Below, one piece after another: positions 18,205-27,219 of a DNA stretch of 64,000 bases. The DNA is from Iodobacter sp. BJB302 (lineage in GTDB: Bacteria > Pseudomonadota > Gammaproteobacteria > Burkholderiales > Chitinibacteraceae), in NCBI RefSeq assembly GCF_002735645.1, contig NZ_PDZG01000002.1, positions 1-64,000 on the forward strand, in the 5' to 3' direction. Within the stretch, counting starts at the first letter, position 1, and each line of letters begins with the position of its first letter. The translations under genes and the position numbers were made by a program. The notes under the pieces are model-generated. The model saw nothing but the letters and a program-made list of their open reading frames with translations. It was not told the DNA's origin and did not search any database.

Positions 18205-18607
18205 GTGTTTTTGTAATAAAACTACCTATATAAGTACAATAATTCACAGATACAACTACATTATTTTAAAAAATATGCAACATATTCAACGATATAAAAT
18301 GTATTAACAGTAAAAACAAAACACACTCTTATGTAATTTAACTACAAAACATCAAACAAAAGCTCGCGGCGCCCTCCGGCCTCTTACGCGAAGCAGGAAA
18401 ACCCAAGGTTAGCCGCAAAAATCACGCAAAACACAGGGCCGTTTGCAATAAAAAAGCGGCACAAAGCCGCTTGATAAATAAAAGCAAAGGAAAAGACAGA
18501 GACAAAAAAAACCAGCTAAAACCCACACCAAAAAAGCAGCATGCAAAGGCGCCAGATTGCACCCCTGCACTACCCGCTTTACGACCAGACCCTAGTTGTG
18601 ATCCAGA
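18205..18607. other. AT-rich stretch without a gene
   Basis: 18205-18360 is strongly AT-rich with no credible ORF. 18361-18450 has higher GC and no clear structure. A minus-strand terminator lies at 18448-18472. The short plus-strand ORF here is lysine-rich low-complexity sequence and is not taken as a gene. Confidence 0.5.
18448..18472 (-). terminator. Terminator behind the chalcone isomerase-like gene
   Basis: On the minus strand AAGCGGC, a five-base loop and GCCGCTT run into a T-rich tail (TTTTTTATTG). It lies about 135 bases past the stop of the gene at 18608. Confidence 0.75.
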
Positions 18608-19171
18608 TCACTTCCCTAATAAAGCCGCCTTCAATGAATCGTTCACTGGTGCTTTTCCCAGCCAGATTGAAAGCATAGCCGCAGCAAAATCGTCACCAGC
18701 AATGGTTGCATAGACCTTACCGCGCACGGTAACGCGCGTACCCTGGCCCGGCATAAAGTCCAGCACAATCACATCTCCTTTAGCGGCGGTTTTAACCAGC
18801 TTAAAGATTTGCTCCAGCTCGGCAATTTTCGGCGCAAGAGCAGCCAGTGTGGCCTCACTCTGATTGGACTTCAAACCATCCACAAAACCTTCATGCATGG
18901 CGGCGGCGGAAACTTCACGCAGCATGCGCAGCTCCATACGGCGTGGCACAGGCGAATTCACCACGGCGCTGGCATCCTGGCTTTTTACCGGCAAATAAAG
19001 CGCAGCCAAGTACACATCAAAGAATACTTTTTTACGCACGCCCGCACCGTTGAGCGCCAATGACTGACTGGACAACTCGGCGCGATCGGCTAAATTCACC
19101 CCAGCCACTTCAAGCGCCATACTGCTCTGTGCTGCAAGCACAAAAGAAGCGCCTATCAGTAATTTTTTCAT
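18608..19171 (-). CDS. Chalcone isomerase-like periplasmic protein
   Basis: The start at 19171 is chosen over an upstream in-frame ATG at 19219. It gives a clean signal peptide (MKKLLIGASFVLAAQSSMA) and an AAGGAA seven bases before the ATG, and the longer version would run through the fadA terminator. The mature part has the chalcone-isomerase-like pattern of bacteria (RKKVFFDVYLAALYLP near residue 50, later GKAPVNDSLKAALLG). Bacterial members are exported proteins, often annotated as chalcone isomerase family. They lack plant flavonoid activity as far as is known, and some bind fatty acids. A link to the adjacent fatty-acid genes is possible but unproven. Confidence 0.85.
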   Translation of the reverse strand: MKKLLIGASFVLAAQSSMALEVAGVNLADRAELSSQSLALNGAGVRKKVFFDVYLAALYLPVKSQDASAVVNSPVPRRMELRMLREVSAAAMHEGFVDGLKSNQSEATLAALAPKIAELEQIFKLVKTAAKGDVIVLDFMPGQGTRVTVRGKVYATIAGDDFAAAMLSIWLGKAPVNDSLKAALLGK

Positions 19172-19186
19172 TTTTTCATTTCCTTG

Positions 19187-19216
19187 AAAAAAAACCCACG
19201 GATTTGAATCCGTGGG
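19187..19216 (-). terminator. Terminator of the thiolase gene
   Basis: On the minus strand CCCACGGATT, a two-base loop and AATCCGTGGG are followed by eight T. It lies 28 bases after the thiolase stop. Confidence 0.92.
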
Positions 19217-19243
19217 CAAAAGCCTTGATCTGCGAATAAAGCC

Positions 19244-20449
19244 TTACAAGGATTGAATAATCCCTGCAGCGCCCATACCGGTGCCGATACACATGGAGAT
19301 CATGCCGTATTTGCCGGCCATGCCGTGACGACGCATGCCGTGCACGATGGTTGCCGCACGAATCGCGCCGGTAGCACCCAGCGGGTGGCCTAAAGCAATT
19401 GCGCCGCCCAGTGGATTCACCTTGCTCATATCTAGGTTAAGATCACGCGCCACGGCCAGAGCTTGCGCCGCAAAGGCTTCGTTCAGCTCGATCCAACCCA
19501 AATCATCGAGCGTCAGGCCAGCTAACTTCAGCGCAGCCGGAATCGCTTCTTTCGGGCCAATCCCCATGATATGTGCCGGAACGCCTTTTACGGCAAAGGT
19601 CACATAACGCGCCAAAGGCACGAGGTTAAATTGCTTCAGAATGCGCTCAGAAACCAGGATCACCGCGCCTGCGCCATCAGACATTTGCGAGCTATTACCC
19701 GCAGTAACCGAACCTTTAGCCGCGAATACGGTTTTGAGCTTAGCCAGGCCTTCCATGGTAGTGCCAGCGCGTGGGCCTTCGTCGGTATCACAAATCTTGC
19801 TGGTGACTTCAACTTCGCCAGTCGCCAGATTAGGCGTGCGGGCAAATACTTCCAGCGGGCTGATTTCGTCTTTGAATTCGCCCGTGGCAATCGCATGCAA
19901 GGCACGGCGGTTGGATTCCACCGCAAATGCATCCTGATCTTCACGGGACACATTCCACTGCTCGGCTACTTTTTCAGCCGTCAGGCCCATACCAAAAGCA
20001 ATGCCGAGGTTTTCGTTTTTAGTGAAAATCTCAGGATTTAGGGAGATTTTATTTCCCATCATCGGCACTTGCGACATGCTTTCTGTACCCGCCGCAATCA
20101 TCACATCGGCTTCGCCCAAACGAATTTTATCTGCGGCCATGGCAATGGCGTTCACGCCTGAGGAGCAGAAACGATTGATGGTGACGCCACCCACCGTATC
20201 CGGCAACCCCGCCAGCAGCACGGCCATACGGGCAATATTCATCCCCTGCTCGGCTTCTGGCATGGCGCAGCCCACAATCACGTCTTCGATCAGCTTAGGA
20301 TCAAGCTGAGGCACTTGCGCCAGCGCACTTTTTAATACATGGGCCAGCAAATCATCCGGGCGAACATTGCGCAACATACCGCGCGGTGCTTTACCAACCG
20401 GGCTGCGCGTCGCAGCAACGATATAAGCTTCTTGAATCTGTCTGCTCAT
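19244..20449 (-). CDS. fadA: Acetyl-CoA C-acyltransferase (3-ketoacyl-CoA thiolase)
   Basis: The thiolase cleaves 3-ketoacyl-CoA in the last step of fatty-acid beta-oxidation. The 401-residue enzyme shows the nucleophilic Cys95 in NRFCSSGVNAI, the GHPLGATGA histidine motif near residue 355, and the second catalytic cysteine in CIGTGMGAAG near 387. It lies downstream of, and in the same direction as, the multifunctional dehydrogenase gene, separated by about 210 bases that contain an inverted repeat. It may therefore have its own promoter. It could also be called fadI; the family does not separate these by eye. Confidence 0.94.
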   Translation of the reverse strand: MSRQIQEAYIVAATRSPVGKAPRGMLRNVRPDDLLAHVLKSALAQVPQLDPKLIEDVIVGCAMPEAEQGMNIARMAVLLAGLPDTVGGVTINRFCSSGVNAIAMAADKIRLGEADVMIAAGTESMSQVPMMGNKISLNPEIFTKNENLGIAFGMGLTAEKVAEQWNVSREDQDAFAVESNRRALHAIATGEFKDEISPLEVFARTPNLATGEVEVTSKICDTDEGPRAGTTMEGLAKLKTVFAAKGSVTAGNSSQMSDGAGAVILVSERILKQFNLVPLARYVTFAVKGVPAHIMGIGPKEAIPAALKLAGLTLDDLGWIELNEAFAAQALAVARDLNLDMSKVNPLGGAIALGHPLGATGAIRAATIVHGMRRHGMAGKYGMISMCIGTGMGAAGIIQSL

Positions 20450-20510
20450 TTTGAGCTCCTAAAGTATTAGATCGCCGCAACCTTCCAAACCTGAAAACCA
20501 TAAACATTCA

Positions 20511-20625
20511 ACACGGAGAACACGGAGGAAAAGGAGAAAACCCACATATCTGTAACAACTCAAAATATGAAATGGAATTCATCATGATTTTCTCCGTGAA
20601 ACTCTGTGTCCTCTGTGTTCTCCGT
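20511..20625. repeat. Imperfect inverted repeat between fadA and the dehydrogenase gene
   Basis: The left arm at 20511-20528 (ACACGGAGAACACGGAGG) is matched in reverse complement by 20609-20625 (TCCTCTGTGTTCTCCGT) with one mismatch. The inner part also has CTCCGTG-type repeats (20591-20608). Similar CTCTGTG/CTCCGTG arms are a common scattered repeat in proteobacterial intergenic regions. Confidence 0.65.
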
Positions 20626-20661
20626 AGTTCAAGATTTGGGTGTTGCAGTTTTAGATGTCAA

Positions 20662-23031
20662 TTAGTTACGCAGCGGCTTGTTGTTTTCCAGCATATACAT
20701 GATGCGCTCTTGCGTTTTTCCGGTTTTCAGCAGCTTCATAAAGCGCTCACGCTCAAGCTTAAGGATCCATTCTTCATCCACCAGCGTGCCCGCATCTACA
20801 TCACCACCGGTCATGATTTCGGCGATATGGCCGGCAATCAGGTAGTCGTGCTTAGAGATAAAGCCACCTTCCAGCATATTGATCAGCTGGCCCTTGATCG
20901 TGGCAGCGCCTGCGCGGCCCGCTACAGCAAAGGATTTTGGCTTAACCGGTGCTTTGTAGCCTGATTCGCTCATGGCGCGTACTTGCGCTTTAGCCACGTA
21001 GAGCAATTCATTCGGGTTAAACACGATAATATCTGAGCTACGCAGATAGCCAATTTGCTGGCCTTCTTCTGCACTCGTACCCACTTTCGCCATGGCGACT
21101 GACAGGTAGTAATCTTTCAGCGCGCCAACGATATCGCCTTTTGCTTCTTGCGAGGCGCGCAGTGCAAATTCTTTACACCCGCCACCCGCCGGCAAGAGAC
21201 CCACACCGACTTCAACCAAGCCAATATAGGTTTCAAGGCAAGCCACAACGCGTGCGCAGTGCATTAAGAATTCACAACCGCCGCCAAAGGCATAGCCCTG
21301 AGCCGCGCCAACTACGGGCACCGCAGCATACTTCAGACGCATGCTGGCTTTTTGGAATTCGGCCACCATATTTTCGATCGAAGCGAAGTCACCCGTCATA
21401 AAGGCAGGGCCCATGCTGACTAGATCTGCACCCACCGAAAACGGCGCTTCCGGATGCCATACTACTAAGCCAGCAAAGCGTTCTTCCGCAATGGTAATCG
21501 CCTGATTTACACCGGCCAGTACATCTGGGCCAATGCAATGCGCTTTGGTTTTAAAGCTTAATACGGCAACGTCTTCACCTGGCTGCACCCACATGCGCAC
21601 GCCATCATTTTCAAACACAGTTTCACCGTAAACAGGTGCTGCATCCCCCACCACGGTTGGCGGATAAAGCTGACGCTTATAAACCGGCAAGTTAGAGCGT
21701 TGTTTCAGCGCATTATCTGCCGCGCTGAACGAGCCTGCTGCGGTATGCACCGCATCACGCGCCGCCACCCAAGCGGGCAGCGAAACATCGCTCATGGCTT
21801 GGCCAGCGGCTGAATCCGCAGCAATTGCCGAAGCGATGTCTTTCCAGCCAGCAGCTTGCCACTGCTCAAACGGGCCTTGATTCCAACCGAAACCCCAACG
21901 AATCGCAAAATCCACATCTCGAGCGTTATCTGCAATGGTATCAAGGTGATAGCTGATGTAATGCCATACATCGCGCATGCAGGCCCAGAGGAATTGTGCT
22001 TCTGGATGAGCGGATTCGCGCAGTGCTTTAAAGCGTGCAGCCGGATCAGTGATTTTGAGCAGCGCCTTAACTTCATCGCTCCCCTTTTGTCCACCGGCAA
22101 TATATTCGCCTGTAGCAGGATCAAGCATCAAGACATCACGACCTACTTTCTTGAATACGCCAGCCTTGGTTTTTTGGCCCAAAGCGCCGTTTTCAATCAG
22201 CTTTTGCATCCAAGCCGGTACGGTAAAGTATTTGTGCCAAGGATCGGACGCCAATTGCTCGGTCATGGTTTTAACCACATGCGCAAAGGTGTCCAAACCA
22301 ACCACGTCGGCAGTACGGAAAGTGGCTGATTTCGGACGACCAAGACGCGGTCCAGTCAGATCATCAACTACATCAAAACGGATGCCGAGGCGTTCGGCGT
22401 GGTAAATCGTCGCCAGCATGGAGAACACACCAATGCGGTTGGCAACAAAGTTAGGCGTGTCTTTAGCGCGTACTACGCCCTTGCCCATACGGGTAGCAAG
22501 GAAGCTTTCCAGCGCGTCCATCATTGCCGGATCAGTCCGGGAATCGGCGATCAACTCAACCAGATACATATAGCGTGGTGGATTAAAGAAATGAATCCCG
22601 CAGAAACGGCTGCGCAATTGCTCAGGGACACCGCCTGCCAAGGAGTTAATCGACAAGCCCGATGTATTGGAAGCCAGAATAGCGTGTGGGGCTACAAAAG
22701 GTGCAATTTTTGCATAAAGATCGAGTTTCCAATCTAGGCGCTCAGCAATGGCCTCGATAATTAAATCGCAATCTTTTAGTTTTTCTAAATCAGAGCCGTA
22801 ATTAGCAGGCTCAATATGATCCGCGCGCATCCCTGAGGCTAATGGCGACGGTTTCATTTTTTTAAGATTGGCAATTGCTTTAGTTGCAATGCCATTTGCA
22901 TCACCTTCTTTGGCTGGCAAATCAAATAAAACGGTTTTAATTCCCGCATTGGCAAGATGGGCAGCAATTTGCGCTCCCATAACGCCCGCGCCGAGAACGG
23001 CAACCTGACGGATATGCACGGTATTGGCCAT
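20662..23031 (-). CDS. 3-hydroxyacyl-CoA dehydrogenase / enoyl-CoA hydratase, FadN-type domain order
   Basis: A 789-residue multifunctional beta-oxidation enzyme. The NAD-binding dehydrogenase comes first (VAVLGAGVMGAQIAAHLANAG, residues 9-29; SNTSGLSI near 120; HFFNPPRYM near 147). The dehydrogenase C-terminal domains follow, then an enoyl-CoA hydratase/crotonase domain from about residue 490 (GAAQGYAFGGGCEFLMHC near 570). This order is the reverse of E. coli FadB/FadJ and matches Bacillus FadN-type proteins. It is annotated as a 3-hydroxyacyl-CoA dehydrogenase in most genomes. It sits between fadL and the thiolase gene. Confidence 0.92.
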   Translation of the reverse strand: MANTVHIRQVAVLGAGVMGAQIAAHLANAGIKTVLFDLPAKEGDANGIATKAIANLKKMKPSPLASGMRADHIEPANYGSDLEKLKDCDLIIEAIAERLDWKLDLYAKIAPFVAPHAILASNTSGLSINSLAGGVPEQLRSRFCGIHFFNPPRYMYLVELIADSRTDPAMMDALESFLATRMGKGVVRAKDTPNFVANRIGVFSMLATIYHAERLGIRFDVVDDLTGPRLGRPKSATFRTADVVGLDTFAHVVKTMTEQLASDPWHKYFTVPAWMQKLIENGALGQKTKAGVFKKVGRDVLMLDPATGEYIAGGQKGSDEVKALLKITDPAARFKALRESAHPEAQFLWACMRDVWHYISYHLDTIADNARDVDFAIRWGFGWNQGPFEQWQAAGWKDIASAIAADSAAGQAMSDVSLPAWVAARDAVHTAAGSFSAADNALKQRSNLPVYKRQLYPPTVVGDAAPVYGETVFENDGVRMWVQPGEDVAVLSFKTKAHCIGPDVLAGVNQAITIAEERFAGLVVWHPEAPFSVGADLVSMGPAFMTGDFASIENMVAEFQKASMRLKYAAVPVVGAAQGYAFGGGCEFLMHCARVVACLETYIGLVEVGVGLLPAGGGCKEFALRASQEAKGDIVGALKDYYLSVAMAKVGTSAEEGQQIGYLRSSDIIVFNPNELLYVAKAQVRAMSESGYKAPVKPKSFAVAGRAGAATIKGQLINMLEGGFISKHDYLIAGHIAEIMTGGDVDAGTLVDEEWILKLERERFMKLLKTGKTQERIMYMLENNKPLRN

Positions 23032-23089
23032 GTTTAGCCTCGCTAAAAGGAAAGGAAGAGCGGCGAGAGCCGCCCAGAGTCAAACGAAA

Positions 23090-23109
23090 CCTCCCCCGCA
23101 AAGGGGAGG
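23090..23109 (-). terminator. Hairpin behind fadL
   Basis: CCTCCCC (23090-23096) pairs with GGGGAGG (23103-23109). On the minus strand it is followed only by a short TTTC, so termination may be partial and allow read-through into the dehydrogenase gene. Confidence 0.5.
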
Positions 23110-23121
23110 GATAAACAAAAT

Positions 23122-24426
23122 TTAGAAGCGGTAATTCAATTGCGCGCCAAACACATTGGCATGAGCGGAAACATCAGCCTTAGTCAGCACGGCATTACTA
23201 CTATCCACATTACTCATGGATGAATTACTAAATTTCACATAGGTATAAGCCACATCAACTGACATATTTTTATCAATTGCATAGTTAAACCCGGTAGAGA
23301 ACCAATAACGATCGCTGTCTGGTAAGTTAGCAATACGATATTCTGCCGCATCAGCCGGAGACTGATCGTAAGCTAGGCCCACACGCAACTTCAAAGGATC
23401 ATTGTATTGATAGCTCAGACCCAATGAGAAGCGATCAGTATCACGCCATTTTTGTGCGATATCGGCATTAAACCCTGCATCCGTTTTCAAAATTAAATCT
23501 TGAAATTTGGAATGCCAGGTATGCGTCCAATCACCCGTCAATGCGAATTGATGATTTAATTTTTTATAGAAATTAATGGCAAATGAATCTGGCGTATCTA
23601 AATCAACCGTACCATTTGAATTAAGCAGTTTTCCAGCCACCGAAACGCTCGGCGGGAAAGCAGATGGCACGGTAAACTTAGTATCACCTTGCAGGCTATG
23701 GCTTAGGCTAGAACGATAAGCCGCACCGAAGCGCAAACTATCATCTACCTTCCAAGTGACACCCAGATTAAATCCATAAGCCCAATTATCACCCTCGTAA
23801 TCCATCGATCCATCAAGTGCCGGGCTAGGATTCCCACCTACGGTTAGCTTGCCTAAATCAATCATTTTCTTAAAACGTGCTTTCATATATTGCGCAGTAA
23901 CCCCTGCGCCTACCGAAAACTGCTCATTGATTTTGTAGGCCACCGAAGGATTTAAAGCCAAAGTCATGAGCTCAAGATCAGTACCGTTGTAACGACCAAT
24001 CCATTTGTCATCAAAATTAGTTTTATCACCAAATGGCACAAACATAGCCAAACCCAGGAACAACTGGTCGTTCACTTGGTGGGTGATATAAGTTTGTGGA
24101 ACATAGACAGGAGCCGTTGGCGAACCACCATCGTTACCTGTTACAGGCTTACCACGACTATTTGTGGCATTCAGATTAGAGAAGCTGATGTGTGGATCGA
24201 CCACCACCAAAGCACCCGAAATATTGGTGCCCCGCAAATTGGTCATCCCTGCCGGATTGTAAAACAGTACAGAAGCGTCCTCTGCCTCGGCAGCGTTTGA
24301 ATTGGCAACACCCTGCGAGCTGACACTTTGCACACCAAAGTGATAACCGGATGCAAGCGCATTACCCGCAAAAAATAAGCTTGCCACACCTAAAGTACGA
24401 ATTGCCATACGAATAGTTCCAGACAT
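23122..24426 (-). CDS. fadL: Outer-membrane long-chain fatty acid transporter (FadL/OmpP1 family)
   Basis: FadL is the outer-membrane channel for long-chain fatty acids. The 434-residue protein has a signal peptide ending near GNALASG. The mature N-terminus has the family hallmark (YHFGVQSVSSQGVANSNAAEAEDASVLFYNPAG in overall pattern: the NPAGM motif is near residue 56). The body is beta-strand rich and the C-terminus ends FGAQLNYRF, a barrel-closing strand. It lies upstream of the beta-oxidation genes on the same strand. A PsrA-like half-conserved palindrome is found upstream at 24601-24614. Confidence 0.93.
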   Translation of the reverse strand: MSGTIRMAIRTLGVASLFFAGNALASGYHFGVQSVSSQGVANSNAAEAEDASVLFYNPAGMTNLRGTNISGALVVVDPHISFSNLNATNSRGKPVTGNDGGSPTAPVYVPQTYITHQVNDQLFLGLAMFVPFGDKTNFDDKWIGRYNGTDLELMTLALNPSVAYKINEQFSVGAGVTAQYMKARFKKMIDLGKLTVGGNPSPALDGSMDYEGDNWAYGFNLGVTWKVDDSLRFGAAYRSSLSHSLQGDTKFTVPSAFPPSVSVAGKLLNSNGTVDLDTPDSFAINFYKKLNHQFALTGDWTHTWHSKFQDLILKTDAGFNADIAQKWRDTDRFSLGLSYQYNDPLKLRVGLAYDQSPADAAEYRIANLPDSDRYWFSTGFNYAIDKNMSVDVAYTYVKFSNSSMSNVDSSNAVLTKADVSAHANVFGAQLNYRF

Positions 24427-24600
24427 CGTCTATCTCCTACTGTGGCCAGTGGCCTGTGGTTTAGTCCTATGCAGTCAATCTGCAACAAACCCCAAGTACT
24501 CTGTTGGTACTTTCAAAGAAGGTAAGATCGCCTTACTCATACCTTTGCTTTTTGGGCCGTTTTAATTAGGTCTTAAATATAACGCAAGCTTATTTTTATT

Positions 24601-24614
24601 CAAACGTCTGTTTA
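24601..24614. promoter_or_regulatory. Candidate second operator for the TetR regulator
   Basis: CAAACGTCTGTTTA has the CAAAC-N4-GTTT core of the operator at 27903-27926. It lies in the fadL upstream region, about 175 bases before its start codon, and near the end of fadE. One arm position is degenerate. Confidence 0.4.
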
Positions 24615-24623
24615 GGCGCATTA

Positions 24624-24649
24624 GGGATTTCATCAAAGGATGAAATCCC
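24624..24649. terminator. Hairpin behind fadE
   Basis: GGGATTTCATC (24624-24634) and GATGAAATCCC (24639-24649) form an 11-bp perfect stem with an AAAG loop, ten bases past the fadE stop. A T-run is present only on the plus side, so it may be a processing or weak terminator signal. Confidence 0.55.
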
Positions 24650-24657
24650 CCTGCTTT

Positions 24658-27207
24658 TTATGACACTGGGCGTGTTTCTGTTGCTATTTTTACACTTTCT
24701 TGACCAGCGGCCTTAGCTACAACCGTGTTGTCGCTGACTTTAGGCTGATTCAAAATATCGCGATGAATAGCATTGTCATCAGAAGTGCTTAAGGTTGAAT
24801 CAAAATCATCCACCATAATCACTTCACGACGTAAGCGGCGGGCCCGCTCTACCGCAGCAAATTCAGCGGCTGAGATCAGCCCTGTGCTCTGCGCTTCTAC
24901 AAGGCGCTCAGAAGCTGTAATGCTCTTTAAGCTGCCTTTACGCTGTGCATTACGCAATTTGCCTTCCAGTGCTTCAGTATCAATCACTGCTTTTAATGCA
25001 TGCTCCAGCACGCCTACAGGATCGTTCTCATCTTTAGAGCGATACATATATTGAGTCAGACGATCACGCGCTACCGATGGCTCCATCAGAAGACGGGCAA
25101 TCTTAGTGCCATCACTGTCTGTCGCTGCTTTTAAGCTCAGGCCAAGCGGGAACACCAGGGCACGCATCAGGAACGCCAGCGCACGGCTTGGGTGATTCGC
25201 CATAAAGCCATCCATCGCCACCTGGCAATCGTAAAGCGCCGAATCAACTGCCCATGCCACAAGTGGCAAATCTTCTTTAGGAGCGCCGTCGTCGTTAAAC
25301 TTTTTCAGTGCAGCTGTCGCAATATAAAGACCTGACAACATATCACCCAAACGCGCCGATAGTTTTTCACGGAACTTCAGGCTGCCGCCCAATGAAGCCA
25401 TTCCCATATCTGCCAGGAAAGCAAAGGCAGAAGAGAAACGAACCACATTGCGATAACGCTGAGCCATTGCGCCGGATTTTGGCGAACCAACCAATTTAGC
25501 GCCGGTCAGACCCATTACAAAAGCACGCACCGCATTGGATACGGCAAAGCCAATATGGCCAATCACCGCTGTATCAAACGCAGGCAAATCTTTATTCATT
25601 GCAGCGCGTAATTCAGTCAGAACAAACGGATGGCAACGAATTGCGCCCTGACCAAAGATAATCATGCTGCGGGTTAAGATGTTTGCACCTTCAACCGTAA
25701 TGGCCACCGGAATCGCGCCATATGCACCTGCCAGATAGTTACGCGGGCCGGTACATACTGCTTTACCACCGTGTACATCCATCGCATCGTTAATCACCTT
25801 ACGCATACGCTCGGTGTTGTGATACTTCAGAATGCCCGACAAGACCGATGGCTTTTCGCCCATATCCAGCCCTGATAAAGCCAAGCGCTGTGCAGCATCC
25901 ATTTGGTAAGTCATCCCACCGATACGGCCCAGTGCTTCATCCACACCTTCAAAGCGGCCAATCGATAAACCAAACTGATTACGAATGCGAGAGTAAGCAC
26001 CGGTGGTGTAAGACGACACCATGCCTGATGCGACCGACATCGCTGGCAGAGAAATACAACGACCTACCGACAAACATTCAACCAGCATGCGCCAGCCTTG
26101 GCCCACGTATTCCTTACCGCCAATCACCCAATCCAGCGGAATAAACACGTCCTTACCCCAGTTCGGGCCGTTCTGGAACACAGCCGTACCAGGATAATGG
26201 CGGCGACCAATATGTACGCCTTCGTGAGCAGTAGGAATCAGCGCACAAGTGATACCAATATCTTCTTTGTCACTGAGTAAATGCTCAGGATCGTAAAGCT
26301 TGAACGCCATACCGAGAACGGTAGCGATAGGGCCTAGCGTGATATAACGCTTTTCCCAAGTCAGGCGCACACCCAAAACATTTTCGTGATGCACACCGGT
26401 CCGTGGATCGGTGTAACTACCACGGCAAACGTTACCAAAGTCAGGAATACCACCTGCGTCAGAACCGGCATCTGGGCTGGTTAGCGCAAAGCAAGGAATA
26501 TCGATCCCTTTAGCCAAGCGTGGCAGGTAGTAATTCTTTTGCTCTTCCGTACCATAGTGCTGCAACAGCTCGCCGGGTCCGAGTGAGTTAGGCACCATGA
26601 CCGAAACAGCCGCCGAACCAGAGCGCGTAGCAATCTTGGTTACAACGCGAGCGTGCGCGGTATTGCTGAATTCTTTACCGCCATATTTCTTCTTGATGAT
26701 CATGCCCAAGAAGCCTTGGTCCTTAATAAACTGCCAAGCCTCGGCAGGCAAATCTTTGTGCTGGGTAGAGATTTTCCAATCATCTAACATCGCGCAAAGC
26801 TGCTCGGTTGGGCCATCAAGGAAGGCTTGCTCTTCCGGCGTGAGCGTGGCTTGCGGGATGGCATGTAGGCGATCAAAATCAGGCTTACCCGAGAACAAAT
26901 CGCGATCCCACCATACCGTTCCCGCATCCACCGCTTCTTGCTCGGTTTGCGACATGGCAGGAGTGATCTTGCGGAACACGCCAAAAATTGGGCCGGTTAA
27001 AATTGCGCGGCGTATCGGCTTGATATTAATCAGCGCCAGCACCACAGCAACCCCAATCAAAATACCGACAGGCATCGCGGAGGTTTTAACCCCAACTGCC
27101 GTTGCTGCTAAAAGCAGCAAGGAGCTAAGCCAAAGGGGAGCACGCCAATAGGCGAGCAGCAAAAACACGCCAAAAATAGGTAATATATGCAGCAATACGT
27201 TAGTCAT
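24658..27207 (-). CDS. fadE: Acyl-CoA dehydrogenase FadE
   Basis: FadE makes the first oxidation in beta-oxidation. The start at 27207 (MTNVLLHILPIFG) is preferred because a GGAG lies six bases before it; the longer frame would begin with a TTG. The 849-residue product has two N-terminal hydrophobic segments (about residues 8-25 and 30-60), then the acyl-CoA dehydrogenase N, middle and C domains (ALTSPDAGSDAGG near 245, MDVHGGKAV near 480). A long FadE-specific C-terminal domain (DUF1974) follows. It starts 12 bases after the TetR gene, so both are one operon under the regulator's own promoter. Confidence 0.94.
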   Translation of the reverse strand: MTNVLLHILPIFGVFLLLAYWRAPLWLSSLLLLAATAVGVKTSAMPVGILIGVAVVLALINIKPIRRAILTGPIFGVFRKITPAMSQTEQEAVDAGTVWWDRDLFSGKPDFDRLHAIPQATLTPEEQAFLDGPTEQLCAMLDDWKISTQHKDLPAEAWQFIKDQGFLGMIIKKKYGGKEFSNTAHARVVTKIATRSGSAAVSVMVPNSLGPGELLQHYGTEEQKNYYLPRLAKGIDIPCFALTSPDAGSDAGGIPDFGNVCRGSYTDPRTGVHHENVLGVRLTWEKRYITLGPIATVLGMAFKLYDPEHLLSDKEDIGITCALIPTAHEGVHIGRRHYPGTAVFQNGPNWGKDVFIPLDWVIGGKEYVGQGWRMLVECLSVGRCISLPAMSVASGMVSSYTTGAYSRIRNQFGLSIGRFEGVDEALGRIGGMTYQMDAAQRLALSGLDMGEKPSVLSGILKYHNTERMRKVINDAMDVHGGKAVCTGPRNYLAGAYGAIPVAITVEGANILTRSMIIFGQGAIRCHPFVLTELRAAMNKDLPAFDTAVIGHIGFAVSNAVRAFVMGLTGAKLVGSPKSGAMAQRYRNVVRFSSAFAFLADMGMASLGGSLKFREKLSARLGDMLSGLYIATAALKKFNDDGAPKEDLPLVAWAVDSALYDCQVAMDGFMANHPSRALAFLMRALVFPLGLSLKAATDSDGTKIARLLMEPSVARDRLTQYMYRSKDENDPVGVLEHALKAVIDTEALEGKLRNAQRKGSLKSITASERLVEAQSTGLISAAEFAAVERARRLRREVIMVDDFDSTLSTSDDNAIHRDILNQPKVSDNTVVAKAAGQESVKIATETRPVS

Positions 27208-27219
27208 GACCGTCTCCAA

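Noticed and set aside
18471-18713. Lysine/proline-rich plus-strand ORF
   Set aside because: Low-complexity sequence that enters the real minus-strand chalcone isomerase-like gene; no start signal.
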